Below are positions 48,157 through 61,244 of a stretch of DNA of 64,000 nt, piece after piece. The notes beneath the pieces are model-generated. The model was given only the letters and a program-made list of their open reading frames with translations, made no database searches and had not been told where the DNA came from. The stretch comes from Periplaneta americana (taxonomy: Eukaryota; Arthropoda; Insecta; Blattodea; Blattidae): contig NC_091119.1 in assembly GCF_040183065.1 (NCBI RefSeq), positions 69,561,392 through 69,625,391 of the forward strand. Direction: 5' to 3'. Within the stretch, counting starts at the first letter, position 1; each line of letters opens with the position of its first letter. The position numbers and the translations under genes are program-made.

Positions 48157-48764
48157 CAAGCAAACATTCTGATGGGGGCAGATAAAAAAGTTAATTTTTT
48201 TTCTTCCACCATGTTAATAATGTCAAAAGAAATGCTTATACAAATTTTGGCCACTCGACTGCAATTACGAGGCCGTCCAGAAAGTGATTTTCCCTGGGGC
48301 CTTTACAGAAAAAGAAAAGCACAATTGCATGAAAGATTTATTGAAACAGATAAAGTAATTGTTGCGCTATTTGTCAACATATCCTCCACTGGAATTGAGA
48401 CATTTCTCACACCATGGCATCAATTTTTGTATCCTTGTGTTGTATAAGTCAGCTGCCTGGGATCGAAACCAGCATTTGACAGCCATCTGCACCTCTCTGT
48501 CGATCCCATGATATGACAAATGTCTCAATTCTGGTGGGGAATATGTTTAAAACTGGCTCAACAATTTCTATGTCTGTTTGAATAAATTTTTCCAATGAAA
48601 CTGTCTTTTCTTTCTGTTAACAGCCCCTGGCTAACTTATTTTTTATGGCCCTCGTAACTGCGGTCGAGTGGCCAAAATTTATATAAGCACATCTTTTGAT
48701 ATTATTAACATGGTGAAAGAAAAACATTTAACTTTTTATCTGCCCCCATGAGAATGTTTGCTTG
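48157..48764. mobile_element. Palindromic mariner-derived MITE, intact copy
   Basis: The outer arms start CAAGCAAACATTCTGATGGG and end with the inverse, including ACTCGACTGCA/TGCGGTCGAGT at their inner side. Nested at TA-TA is a mariner-derived core (48268-48654) with CGAGGCCGTCC-type ends. Its left half reads a mariner C-terminus on the minus strand (KCLNSSGGYVDK) and its right half the same region on the plus strand (YDKCLNSGGEYV). The unit is thus two inverted mariner 3' ends inside inverted outer arms. Confidence 0.75.
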
Positions 48765-49258
48765 TGAGACAAGTTTTGGCTTATTCTTGATCTTGGGAAA
48801 GTCCTACAAATAGCTTGGCATTGGCTATGTATATGGACCACAGAGACATTTCTAATGACTTACAGAAAGGGACATTTAAAAATCGAAAGAATGCAGAAAA
48901 TGCATTTTCTTTACAGAACTTAAAAATATATAAAACAAATACCAAGTTCACTACTTGGAATATCTTTTATATGAAACACTTTTCATCTTTTGTTTCCTTG
49001 TTTTTCATAAACACATCATTTAATAAGAGATCGAATATGGACTGCACTCGTAAGCACAAAGCCTTTCTGAATATGTTTATCCCATTAAAATCTAGAAGTA
49101 TTTTTTTTAGTATTTAAACACTTTCTCACATTTTATAATGTCAAAAGATTCATAAATACACGTATTTTATACATTTATTCCTTCCAGATAGAATTAAACA
49201 CATGCAGACAGGCATTTATTTATAATTTTCACAGTATCTTATCACTTGCTTCGACTTA

Positions 49259-49513
<255 letters not shown>

Positions 49514-49659
49514 TCAGTTATTAAGTTTCAACATGTTGCAATGAAAATCATTTGTATTTATATTCTTCCGAAGTACTGTATAACAAAGTAAAAAGATATT
49601 CTCATCATGCACTATATGACAAAAGACATTATAAAGGAATATTATTGATGTTCGAAGCT

Positions 49660-50560
49660 TCAGAAAGGAAGAATGTACATCAGACTGATCATAATCTAGT
49701 CTGCATCAAGTTAAGGCAAAGAATATCAGTTGTGAAAATTAATAAAGAGGAAATGGTGAAAAGAACAAGGGTAATAGTATATAGCATACCAAAAACAAAC
49801 CCTTTTGAAAAAGAATTCAAAATTAACATTTAAATAGCTACGTGGGGGTCATGTTGACCCCAGTATTATGTCTTGGTTTGTATTACTTTTATGCAGTTGC
49901 CTACATTGTCAGGCTTATCAGTACCTTCCAAGAACCATGCCAGCAATATGTCCACATGATTACTTCCAGTCTATCACTATCATTATTTGTCACGTTAATT
50001 CTAATTTTAATAAGGAATGTAGGCCCCAAATCAATGGCATAAAAGATAAACATGATAATCTTGGAAAAATAAAAGTGTCTTTGAGCATGGGAAACTTATT
50101 TTGATGGTCTTTTAAACTTTCCTTCTATTAAAAACAATACAAGCCTTCAGAATGAGGACAGTAACGTACAACCATGGATAGAGGAACCCAATGATTGATA
50201 TTGAAGTAGTCATTCTAAGATTCAAATTTGGCAAAGCATCAGGTGAAGACGGCATTATTCTTGAACAAATTAAATGAAGCGGGGCACTGTAATCAGAAGA
50301 TTGTATTTATTAATTTTAGAAATTTAGAGACAATAAGCAATCAGAGATACCTGGAAAAACTCTGTAATTGTACCAATTCATGAAAAAAAAGACATGTACA
50401 AATGTGAAAATTCCAGTGGCATCACTCTCCTAAACTGTGCATATAAAAATCCTCTCATAATTCTACACAGGCTCAAACCTTATAAATCGAAAGGTACAGG
50501 GGATCATCATGATGGGTTTATGCAGGAGCAATCAACTTGCAAACACTTCTTTCATCTTCA
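49660..50560 (+). pseudogene. Endonuclease/RT LINE fragment
   Basis: HQTDHNLVCIKLRQRISVVK near 49680 is the end of an AP-type endonuclease (DH motif). After a gap, FGKASGEDGIILEQIK near 50230 and KKDMYKCENSSGITLLNCAY then KNPLIILHRLKP near 50390-50480 are the start of the RT domain. Frames change several times. In the Mad intron next to an MH2 exon. Confidence 0.65.
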
Positions 50561-51599
50561 CCAAAATATGTCAAAATTTTGGGAATTTGAAAAATATTTA
50601 CACCTATTCTCCATCCGATTTCCCTGTAGCATCCCAACAAAATATCTCCATCATCATCTCATCTCGGATGTAGAACAGACCACCCTCCTATGGGGCACCA
50701 TGGGAAATGACTCAGTTGTAAATTTGTCTACACAACTGGCTTCATATGAATGAATCATAGTTAAGTATCCACCATTAATATAAAAAAACACCCATTCTTC
50801 ATTGATTTCGAGGTCTATGACAGTATAAGAAGTGGTGCGGATGTGGAATACCACACAAACGTAATAAGATTAATTAAAATGTGTACAGAGAGCTCCAAAT
50901 TCAAAATTAAAATAGGTTGCTCCAAATGCAAAATTAAAATAAGTTATCATCATCTATCTAAGAGCTTCCTGATGAATTCTATATGGAACAACATTCAACA
51001 ACATATCACAATATTATGATAAAATAATACATTCAAAAATCATTACGGTTTTCACAGAATAATACGTATTAACAAAACCTTTATGCCTTGCCTTGTAATT
51101 CTATTTAATTTTGAACAACAAGGACTGCATGATTGCATTCAATTTGTATGTACGTTACATTTTATCTATATTTAACTTGTCACACTTTAATGTCAATCAA
51201 CTATCGAATCCAAGAATTTTATTTGATATGTATAAATGTTTTTAGATATTGTATACATTGCCTGAAGATACCTACGTGACAAAAATGTTTGTTACTTAAT
51301 TTAATATTAAAAACAAATTACTGTATGTTCTGAAATTTGTTTTTATTTAATAAAAGGTAAGTCATTTAGATTGAAATCCACAAATAAGTTACATTTAAAT
51401 TAACATTTTAACTTATCTGAAAATAATCACCACAATGAAATATAAGCAGTCAGAGAATTTTTGTTCCCAAACGTACAGCAGATTGAGTAGTTTCTTCTGG
51501 TAGCTACATCTATTAAGTCACGTGGATGCGTAAGCAAGGTCGAATTGCAAGAAGGTACGTATAGGATCATTAAATAGCAATGATGCAATGTATTATAAA

Positions 51600-51985
51600 T
51601 ATGCCCCTGTAATGTCATATGATGTAGAAAGAACATTCTCTTAGTTTAAACAAATTTTATGTGATGTTCGTAAAAAGATTTGCATTTCATAACCTCAGAA
51701 TACATGTTTTCGTCCACTACAATGGGATAGGTTTTGATAAACGAATTATTTGTATATATTGTGTAAGATATAAATATTGATAATTTGTATATTGATTTTT
51801 GTTATTATTATTTTGTCCCTGTAATGTCATGTGACATAGGAAGAACATTTTCTTAGCTTAAACAAATTTTTACTGGTACTGACAGTTATAGTAAAAGATA
51901 TGAATTTCATAATCTCAGAATATATATGTTTTTGTTCACTGTAAGAGTTGATTTTGTTAAATGAATTAACTGAATATATTATATA
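51600..51985 (+). pseudogene. Two tandem hAT dimerisation-domain remnants
   Basis: CCCTGTAATGTCATATGATG (51604) and CCCTGTAATGTCATGTGACA (51816) begin two copies about 211 bp apart. Both then read like the hAT C-terminal dimerisation motif (PVMSYDVERTFS in the first, a mutated PVMSCDIGRTFS in the second), with AATCTCAGAATA-type continuation. Both are broken. Confidence 0.65.
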
Positions 51986-52186
51986 TAGAATATTTACAGT
52001 TAATGTATATCATGTTTACTATTATGTTCTATAATATAGATTGTATATAATAGTATACAAGTATATTGTATATAATATATAATATACAGTATTCAAGGTC
52101 CAAGGCACTCGAAATTTTATTTGCATTATTTCGTAAATACATAGTGTGCAAAAATTTTATTACATTAAAATACCATGTTCTACTCA

Positions 52187-52393
<207 letters not shown>

Positions 52394-53529
52394 CTAAAAA
52401 GAGAGACAAAAAATTAATAAATAACATTCCGTGACATAACCACTAAATCTGACAGACAAGTCTTCTTAGATGGTTAATACACAATTAACAACAAAACAAA
52501 GCTTCAGTATGTAGATCTAATCAATTACTTGCGCTTTCTTAAAATGTGGAACCATAGAAGGTAAATCCTCGTTGGTTTTTAACAGTAATAAACCATATGT
52601 GTACAATCCTGTGGTAGTTTAAAAAACAGGGGCAGCACCAGCGGGAATAGTAGGTGGGCTAAGGACTTCTTTGATTCAATCTAATATAAAGAATGTTATA
52701 ATTAAGGCATTGCATCAGTTTTACCGCCTCTCTGCCCATTGAGCTGTTTATTAGTGCAACCCTACACTTCAGCACCTGCCACAAGTGCAGTTTCTTAAAT
52801 TGTTTGGTTTGAAATTATGAGCCGAGATTGTTATGAATTTTATTTGGTGGCCAGTAGCAGTCGGACTTCGGAGTCAGTAATACATTCTTACAGTTTATTG
52901 TCAAGCTTAGAATTGCGTGTCAACAGTACAGTAAACAGTACTTGTATGTATATATGCTCTCTATACAAATCGACACATTTTTACTGATATTTACCAAATT
53001 TGCACATTTTATAACCTTCACAACTAAGAAAAAAACACAAACTACATTAAAATAGCAATATTTGGTTCTGGAATGGGGAAGGAGATTCTTTGAAACGAAA
53101 TAAAAGGAGGAAAAGTTTAGTTCACCAAGACACCCTATGGGTGTCCTACCCTTCTAAGGGTAGAAACAAAATCCAAAGTCCCCTAACTGAAGTACAATTT
53201 GATATCCTGGGATTTTTTTTGTGGCATATAATACAATTATGAGATTGATTTGTTTGTTTTCTGTTTTCGCCGATCACAAACTCTAAGCAGGTGTATAGGT
53301 GTAAAGAGGTGAAAAATACAAAATCTATTAATATATATAGTACAAATGATTGAAACTGTTATGTCTTCATACGAATAAGGATTTATTTATAGGCTGTAAT
53401 GTGCATTTTTTCACTTACATTGTTCCCCCCCCCCCCCAATCTTTGGCGTGCCCACTCCAATTTGAAAGTTCTGACATTGCCACAGTTTAAAGTGTCCAAC
53501 TCAGTATATGTGCTGTTACTGTTTTATAA

Positions 53530-53700
53530 TTTTTTTTTACTTAGTTGTTATTTAGCATTGAAGGAATTGGTGATAAAAAGATGTTATTTGGCAAGGTGAG
53601 ACCGAGGATTTGCCACATATTACTATTACTTAACATTCGCCTTATGGTTGGTTCGCCTTACCCATGCCCAAGCGCAATTCTGATCAGCAGATAAATTCGC
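53530..53700 (-). mobile_element. tRNA-derived SINE, truncated
   Basis: On the minus strand AACCATAAGGCGAATG, then GGCAAATCCTCGGTCTCACC and AATTCCTTCAATGCTAAATA follow the body and tail of the SINE at 47037-47245. The head is degenerate. Confidence 0.6.
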
Positions 53701-53724
53701 TTCCACCTGAGGTACACTGGTGGC

Positions 53725-53726
<2 letters not shown>

Positions 53727-53770
<44 letters not shown>
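53727..53770. repeat. ATT microsatellite
   Basis: (ATT)n of about 44 bp at the 5' side of the minus-strand SINE; the poly-Asn frame is an artefact. Confidence 0.9.
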
Positions 53771-53771
<1 letters not shown>

Positions 53772-54384
53772 ATACGAAAAGTAATCTAAATGTTTGGTGG
53801 TATTTAAATACTATAGTGTAATCGCCAAGATAAAACTCTTGAGATTTTTCAGCTGTGATGCAAAGAAGCACCAGCCAGAACCACATGTGAGAAATTTTTA
53901 AATGTTTATCTTTATACCTAAGATGCACTTATATACATACAAAGGAATTTCGTATTTACATTATCGAATTTAAGTTTTCTTGCCATGTACATAAACTTTC
54001 TGTATTTTAAGTCCTATAAACAGTTAGAATATTTGTTTTCTTGCCTTTCATATATATACAGTATAGGCTATATTATAAGGTTGCTCAGTTGTCGTAGTGA
54101 AAGTTTCAAGGACACCTGCAGTTCCTAGGCCGGAATCATAACAAATTAATCACATTATTAGAGCCTAAGGATTGTTTACAATCTAAATATCTTTAATATC
54201 ATGATTTAATAATATAACAACTTTCAACTCTTGCATAATAACAAAATACTGAGCTAGGTTAATAAATCTGTTTACATCTGGCGGTGTATGACATTCACAG
54301 TGACATTAGCAAACTTGAAACATGTAATTTTGATAATGATCTAGTTGCATTCTAAACAAAATAGGTATAAAGAAAGATCATCAT

Positions 54385-54608
54385 GTCGCTCTCGGTAGCG
54401 TAGTTGGTATAGCGCTGGCCTTCTATGCTCGAGGTTGCGGCTTCGATCCCGACTGAGGTTGATGGCATTTAGGTGTGTTTAAATGTGGCAGGCTCATGTC
54501 AGTAGATTTACTGGGATGTAAAAGAACTCCTGTGGGACAAAATTCCGGCACACCAGTGACGCTGATATAACCTCTGCAGTTGCAAGCCTCATTAAATAAA
54601 CCATGATT
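54385..54608 (+). mobile_element. tRNA-derived SINE
   Basis: Head TCGGTAGCGTAGTTGGTATA (A-box) and GGCTTCGATCCCGAC (B-box), followed by a body with GGCAGGCTCATGTCAGTAGA and TTCCGGCACACCAG and a CATTAAATAAACCATGATTT end. About 220 bp, apparently full length. Confidence 0.8.
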
Positions 54609-54698
54609 TTAATTTTTTTGTAAGATCATCATCACCATGTGATGAACTCACAGTATACAATATTCTAGCCTAGTAGTAGTGAAAAGCATACTGTGAGT

Positions 54699-55294
54699 CA
54701 GTGGCATACATAGAATTTTGTCAAACGGGGGAGGAGGGGGGAGGTTTCCATTATTAAAATTGTTTACAATTTACATTATCGATATTTTAAATTTTGTTAT
54801 TATTATGTTACAGTATATTTATTAATATTGTACTATGCTCTAATAGAACATATTCATGAATATCTTTATAAAATCTTTGAAACGTAATTTTTTCACAGCC
54901 ATTCTATTTTTAACGAATTTTAACCTCTGTTTAATTTTGTATAAAAGGAATGCTTGCATCATTATTACACTTATACAATAATTATATACTGTACATATTT
55001 AGTCAACAATTATTTATATATGATAGGTAGACAGTAGGTCTCTCTATAATAAAGATAGCATTATTATAATTCGAACATACCATAGCACCAAGCACAGGGA
55101 TTATATTGAAGGAAGGGTAGGAGTACTATGCCTTAGGTCGATGTAAATTTTGTTATTCTGACAGTGAAAATTAGACAAGGGAAAACATTTATGGATAAAA
55201 AAAAATACTCACATCTAAATGTCACTTTTTTAAGTTCAAAAGGGGGGGGGGGAGGGGTTCAAACCCGGTTACCTCCCTCTTGTGTACACCCCTG
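54699..55294. mobile_element. Short hAT-like element
   Basis: Left end CAGTGGCATACATAG and right end (minus) CAGGGGTGTACACAAG resemble hAT termini, each followed by a G-rich run (GGGGGAGGAGGGGGG; CCCCTCCCCCC on the other side). Flanking octamers CTGTGAGT and CTGTGTCT agree at six of eight. Non-coding interior. Confidence 0.5.
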
Positions 55295-55576
55295 CTGTGT
55301 CTCCGCAACAGCATAACCAAAGAAAGTAAGATACTATTGCTTTAAAATAAGCATTTGAAGTTGCTTATTTTGTGACAGATTAATAAGTATATGGGAACAA
55401 GGGTTTTTTATTCAATCAACTTAATTTAACAACACTGCTACAGGAAATCATTAATCAATTGAAGATGCAACAGCTCAGGGTGACACAATGGCATAGAAAG
55501 GAGATACATTAAAAGTTGAAAATACGAAAATATGGAGGAGAAAAAAAGAATTGTTTGTTAGTGTAAGATCAAGAGA

Positions 55577-55589
55577 TAATAATAATAAC

Positions 55590-55639
<50 letters not shown>

Positions 55640-55765
55640 TTTATTTTAGCTGGCAGAGTTAGGGCCGTAAGGCCTTCTCTTCCACTCAACCAGCAAAAAA
55701 TGTATATACATATGCATGAACTTACAAAGAATTCAACAATTTGATTTAGATGAGAGTTACATGTA
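55577..55765 (-). mobile_element. LINE 3' end with AAT tail
   Basis: On the minus strand TTTGCTGGTTGAGTGGAAGA, GAAGGCCTTACGGCCCTAAC and TCTGCCAGCTAAAATAAATC run into (ATT)n at 55635-55577. A conserved 3' segment ending in a trinucleotide tail is the form of a non-LTR retroposon terminus. No coding part kept. Confidence 0.45.
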
Positions 55766-57228
55766 TACAAGAGTTATTTACGAATTAAACAACAAAATAC
55801 TATGAACTATTAATTAAACACTGAAATAAACTGTGTAGCAGAATTAAACTAAAATACATAGAATGTTAATATATTTCAAATGATATTAGATAATAGAAAG
55901 AGATTATTATGAGACAATTTTGAAAATACAGCACAATCAGGATGAGCACAATCAGGATATGCTGATCAATGATGATACTTTATGAGAGAAACCATTGCTA
56001 ACTGCAGTGAGATTAAGAATTACAGATTTTTCGGCATTAAGTGAATGGAATTGACTGATTTCAAACATAGCAATGTTTCGTACAGAATTCCATATGGTAA
56101 GAGTGAAAGTGCAGATGGGAGACTGCGACAAGCTGGAAACAATCACAGTTGTAGACACACTTGTCTGAATATGCTTCAAAGGATGTATTCAATGTAAATA
56201 AGACAGAACTATGTTGTAATCTACTGCCTGATGAAAGCTGCCATGGAGGGAAGCTAGGCAAATGAAGAATTATTGTAATATAAATAACAAATGCTGACAG
56301 AAGCAAGAAATTACAGCCTTTTGTCACTGGCAAAAGACAGAAGTCAAGACGTTTTAAAAATATTAGAAGTCTACCTATCAATACCAACAGAAACCCAAAA
56401 GTTTGTAAGACAATTTTTTTTTTTAATTTAGGTTTTATTTATAGTCACTTTAACTGTGAGATCATATCACAAATATCCGTTGGGAATAGTACATAATTGA
56501 TAGTGTTTTTCCATTTTGTTGTAACTATCAACCACATATGACTATGGTTTCAGATCTAGCAAATCAGTATTTGTATTCTTGTAATGAAATGGAACCAATC
56601 CAACATTTGCTTTTTGAAGTAACTAGATTCCGAATTATTTAAGATCAAGGAAACCACTAAAATTCCAGTATGATTGGCTGACCTTGGAATTTATTGTTTT
56701 AAGAAAATATTATGTTGGTTTAAAAATTTTATTTGTTAGTATATTTTTATCTTTTGTCAGTAATCCAATTTTTTTAATATAAGATAATTATTATATAATA
56801 TATAAATTAATTATTTAAATAAAATAACCTAATTTACGAGTATCAGGCAGTAAGACCTGCAGAATATCCAAATTCGTGGTATAAATGACTGCATAATATC
56901 TGTGAAGTCGACAATGTAACAATCATATTTCATGAGCACCATTCTTAAATAAACTCGAAGATACTGAATATGAATAAAAATGTGTCCAATAGTTGAGGAG
57001 ATGTCCCTCTACATGAGCAAACAGAGATATGGATGGATGCTAAAAACCATTTTCTTGGAATAATGGATGCTGAAAACGAACATTTTGAAGTCAATTTTTG
57101 CAGCATCACAATCTTTACAGGCCTATTTCGTAAAATGAAAACATAACCATAGTTGCTCAAATTTATTTTATCAGAATCTGAACAAAGTAACTAAAATAAA
57201 TTTCAAATTACATTAAAATTATATTTAC
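55766..57228. other. Mad intron, no feature recognised
   Basis: AT-rich intronic DNA without an assignable repeat. Confidence 0.4.
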
Positions 57229-57356
57229 CTGGTATGAAACGGGGGCAACTTCAGACATTATGTTATTCGATGTATCCATTGCTGATGGATCTGTCAAGGC
57301 TGTTGACTGACCCTGTTGACTATCTTCAGGGGGACTATATGCAGGAGGAGGAGTTT
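57229..57356 (-). CDS. Mad: Mad, linker exon with PY motif
   Basis: Acceptor GCATTCCAG before 57356 and donor GTAAAT from 57228. With the G of the previous exon it encodes ETPPPAYSPPEDSQQGQSTA, LTDPSAMDTSNNIMSEVAPV and SYQ. PPAY is the PY motif bound by WW domains of Smurf ubiquitin ligases in Smad1/5/Mad linkers. Entry phase 1, exit phase 0. The Ser/Thr-rich remainder varies between species. Confidence 0.95.
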
Positions 57357-57502
57357 CTGGAATGCAACATAATGCAATATAAGAACATGACATACAGGTC
57401 AATTTGTAAATATAGTTGACTGAGTCCTTAACACCTTCATAAAATGGTCGACTAAGTCTTTCCAGAACTCAGCAAATTTTGTCACACACACAGATATATA
57501 TA

Positions 57503-58659
57503 CAGTGAAATCCGTTCAAGATGGAAGTGACATGGTCCTAATTTTTTTTCCATTGTGGACAGGTTTCCACATTATTCAGGTGTGAAGTTAAAATGGAATA
57601 TTTTATAATTTGTATAAATGAAAAACAAAATGGCATGCCGCAAATTGTAGGAAGTACAAAATATTCCATTTAACACTACAGACATTAAAACAGCTTCCTG
57701 TTGCTTATTTAACTGGTGAATGATCTTTATATAAATCTCATTTTCTGTATACTGTAAATTGTATCGTAACTCACTCATTAAATACTATAAAGTTAATTAA
57801 TTACACTAAATTTAATATCTAACACTATACTATAATACTGTATATCACTGCACATTATTTAATTGGACTAGAAGCCATCCATTACAAGCCTTGAATTCTG
57901 GATTATCTAATTTCTTTGCCAGTACAAGGGTTTGCTTTGCAGAATAGGTTCAGAAATTGGCATAAATCTTTGAAAGGGCAAGAAGAATCCACTCCCACAA
58001 CAGTTCATTTATTTCCATGTAACCAATTGTTTTCTGTTTCCTTTTTATGTCACCATTATTGACCGCAGGCCACTCATGCATGATACGGCCTTTATTTTTC
58101 AAAGTGTTACACCTGAGTTTTCCATTCCTAAATTTCAACATTATTTTCCATACGCTTCGTTTCTCATTTTCCTCTATAACTTTTACTTCATCACTTAATG
58201 ATAGTGCAACATTTTTACGAAACTTCTTTTTTATCACGAAATCACTAATACAGTTACGTTCTACCCAGCTACAACAGTATACAGGGTTGAAACATTGAAC
58301 ATTTTTTAAGGGACTCATCTGTCTAGTGAATAGGGTAATAAAATTTATGACCACCAGGCCAACACACCCTAACAAATTTTGCAAAGAAAACTTGTTTTTG
58401 TTTTAGTGACCTACATATTTCATACATTCCTTGAAAGCACATACTGTTTCAAAATATAGTTTACATTAAAGTAGTGTGTCCAAAATATTATTTCCGGTTT
58501 GAACAGTAACAGACAGTTTCAGTTTCCACGTTGGACTATTTCCGTTTTATTCAGAAAAAATTACACATAGTACATACAAATTTTGCCGGGACCAATAAAT
58601 TGTTTCGAAATAGACAGGATTCCAGATTATTCAGGTTCCGATTTGAACAGGTTTCACTG
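57503..58659 (-). mobile_element. pogo/Tigger-like transposon
   Basis: Inverted ends CAGTGAAATCCGTTCAAGAT and (minus) CAGTGAAACCTGTTCAAATC with a related subterminal block (TTATTCAGG). TA flanks the left end; TG the right. The minus strand encodes only the N-terminal half of the transposase. It sits in the Mad linker intron in the same orientation as the gene. Confidence 0.8.
57950..58250 (-). pseudogene. pogo/Tigger transposase N-terminal region
   Basis: RKNVALSLSDEVKVIEENEK, RSVWKIMLKFRNGKLRCNTL, KNKGRIMHEWPAVNNGDIKR and ELLWEWILLALSKIYANF follow the CENP-B-like double HTH of Tigger transposases. The DDE catalytic domain is absent, so the element cannot move itself. Confidence 0.75.
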
Positions 58660-59284
58660 TGTGTGTGTATATATATGTAAGAGAGAGAGGCATATTTCTG
58701 AGATGAAGGCACCAACACAGACAAATTTATAATTCCACTGATAGGACATGTGAGGAAGCCTTGCAGAGTTGAATTCCAATGAAGGTGAAGAGTGGGCAGT
58801 ATATTATAACTTGAGTCCTTTAATTCAGAGACATGATTCTTTAACACACTGTTAAGTCTATCACATACAAGTACCAGTTTTATTTCCCCTCCAAAGAAAG
58901 CTCTGCTAAAACTCCAATTTTCTCAGTCAAATCTGAACTTGTAAATCCTCAATCTAATGCCAAGCATGGTAATCATTTAGTTGTAGAACTTCTTAGGCAT
59001 TTAAAAAAGTAATATAAATAAAAAAAAAATTTAACCCAAGGGAACTGATCATGAGTTCATGTCGAAACCTCAACTCAAACTCAGCAAACAAACCTCCACA
59101 ACAGACAAGACAAACAAACCTATACAAAAATTTGTTGCCTATCAAGTGACATGTGAGAGGAGGACCTTGTGCACACAGCACACTTTGTCAACCAAGTAAG
59201 CAGTATCTATTCATGACTGGGAACTACTTAATTTTTTGATAATCTTTTACTTAAGATTTAATTTTGCAGCATTATGGTTAAAGT

Positions 59285-59970
59285 CTGATTCAGGAGGATT
59301 TACCATCACTTACGGAGCTTATTTCCGAAAACATTCTGAGCAAAAAATGTCATTATAAACAACTGTCCTAATCTCAATATTTTCAGAATGACACTAATTT
59401 GAAGTTGTTTGTAAAACACCTTTTCTTTTTTCTTTAGTTTTAAGGGTAAAAGAATATTACAAATAGAAAATGAACTATTCAGAAGTATCACTTCTTTAAT
59501 TGGCCAGTCTTCTGAAGCTAAAAATGTGTTGTCAATTGTTTTGTACAGATTTTGTTTTTCAATTTGTAACTAAAAATGATATCATTCTTATGTACTTATC
59601 ACAAAAATTGTTACAAATCATAAGACTTCAGGAACTTGATTCTTTACAGTTTAATTATGCATCCTAAGGTACAGTCTTGAAGAATTTACAAGAGTGGCGT
59701 GAGATTTGTCACAATAAGTTGTGATAAATGCGTAAGAAAATGTAACTTTGTAGTTAGAAATCGAAAAAAAATTCTGTACAAAGCAACTATGGAATTCACA
59801 ACACATTTTTAGCTTCAGAATATTAGCTAACTAAAGAAATGATACTCCTTTTTCTGTAATATTCTTTTACCCGTAAAATTCAAGAATAATGGTATTTTAC
59901 AAACAATTTCAAATTAGTATAACTCTGAAAATATTGAGTATCTTCGGAAATAAGCTCCTTAAGTGATAGT
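59285..59970. mobile_element. Foldback MITE, copy 2
   Basis: It follows the 29904-30651 element closely (AGGAGGATTTACCATCACTT, CTTACGGAGCTTATTTCCGA) and again is largely self-complementary, but the right arm lacks a few segments and the outermost bases are lost. In the Mad linker intron. Confidence 0.8.
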
Positions 59971-59992
59971 ATAAAAAAAAAACCCGCTCTCA

Positions 59993-59998
59993 CGCACG

Positions 59999-60032
<34 letters not shown>
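59993..60032. repeat. CA dinucleotide repeat
   Basis: ACGCACGCACG passing into (CA)n of about 30 bp. Confidence 0.9.
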
Positions 60033-60034
<2 letters not shown>

Positions 60035-60429
60035 TGAATAGAACTTCCAACAACTTGTAAAGAAATTGCTCAATGCATGTAGTATTGCAACTCAGCAATG
60101 AAACATGTTGTAGATATATATAAAACACACACATACACGTTATATTTCTGCCCTTTACTAGTAGCATCCAGAAGTCGTCTGCTGGCCAGGAATTTTTTAA
60201 CACGGCTGAACACTCTTCTGAGAACTTGTTGCAGATTTGGAGTTTTGCTTTATTCAAGTCCATTAATAGACAGTTTCTGTTGTTTGTACTTGCTGAGGTC
60301 ATCATAGAAAAACTCTTTCAGTATGAGCATTGCTGCATGGAATGGAAAATATATAGGCACTAACCTTCTTCAGATTTATGAGGGGGGCTTCAGATTTACT
60401 GTACGACGTCAAGTAACTATTATTACTTT

Positions 60430-61240
60430 CATTCATCTAGGGTGAATTAAATACTGTCTCCACAATGCCATACTCTTCATATAATGCGTCCATATCAATG
60501 TTACATGCCTAAACTGCATCAGAGAATTCTCCACAGGGTATAGATTTTGTTCAACTCAGTTTTGACATTTTATTATGAAAGTTGTTTTCAGTTGTTGGTT
60601 CTTCCATAAAGAATAATGAAGTCCGTTTCGTATTTCTTTGATAATTCTGGAGTTAACTAAGCTTGGAATTCACTGCAAGGCCAAAATATTCATCAAGTTT
60701 GTTTTTCCATTCAGTCATTAGCTTATATACTGAAGTTATGCTGAATGACTTGGCCTCTAATGATTAACGGTGTCTGTGAATAATTGAAGAATAATTCTGA
60801 GCAAGAGAAAGTATATCTCTAATATTTCACAGGCATTTCTTTCATCTTTCACACATCCTCACAGAATCTTGGGGCACTCATCCTTGCCTAAAGTCTGCAA
60901 ATAACTTTTTGAATCTTTCAAACACTCAGTCTTTCTTTCAATTAATGCCAAAAGAGACAGCCATTCAGTCACAACATGTCTCAAGAGATTACAATTATCA
61001 ATTTCCACAAAGTCATAGAATCCTTACAATTGTGTCATTCAATTAGTTGAAATGCTGACATAACTGTATACTTTAAGCACAATGTTTTCAACATCAATTT
61101 GTAGCTGTCCTGCGGCAAATCTCCTTGCATTGTGCAAAATACAGGATCCAGTAGAGAAGACTGACATTTTTATATTGTGTAGTATAACAGAACAAGAAGA
61201 GAGTAAAGTATTCAAGATCGCATGCGCATAGGGCAAGAGT
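60430..61240 (-). pseudogene. Decayed hAT transposase, middle region
   Basis: The minus strand reads FYDFVEIDNCNLLRHVVTEW then LSLLALIERKTECLKDSKSY and LQTLGKDECPKIL. This resembles the E-F-C-D-F-V-E ... TRWLSLLPAIER ... KSYF ... CPKIL block of a zinc-finger hAT family common in animals. Multiple stops follow. Confidence 0.6.
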
Positions 61241-61244
61241 GGGA

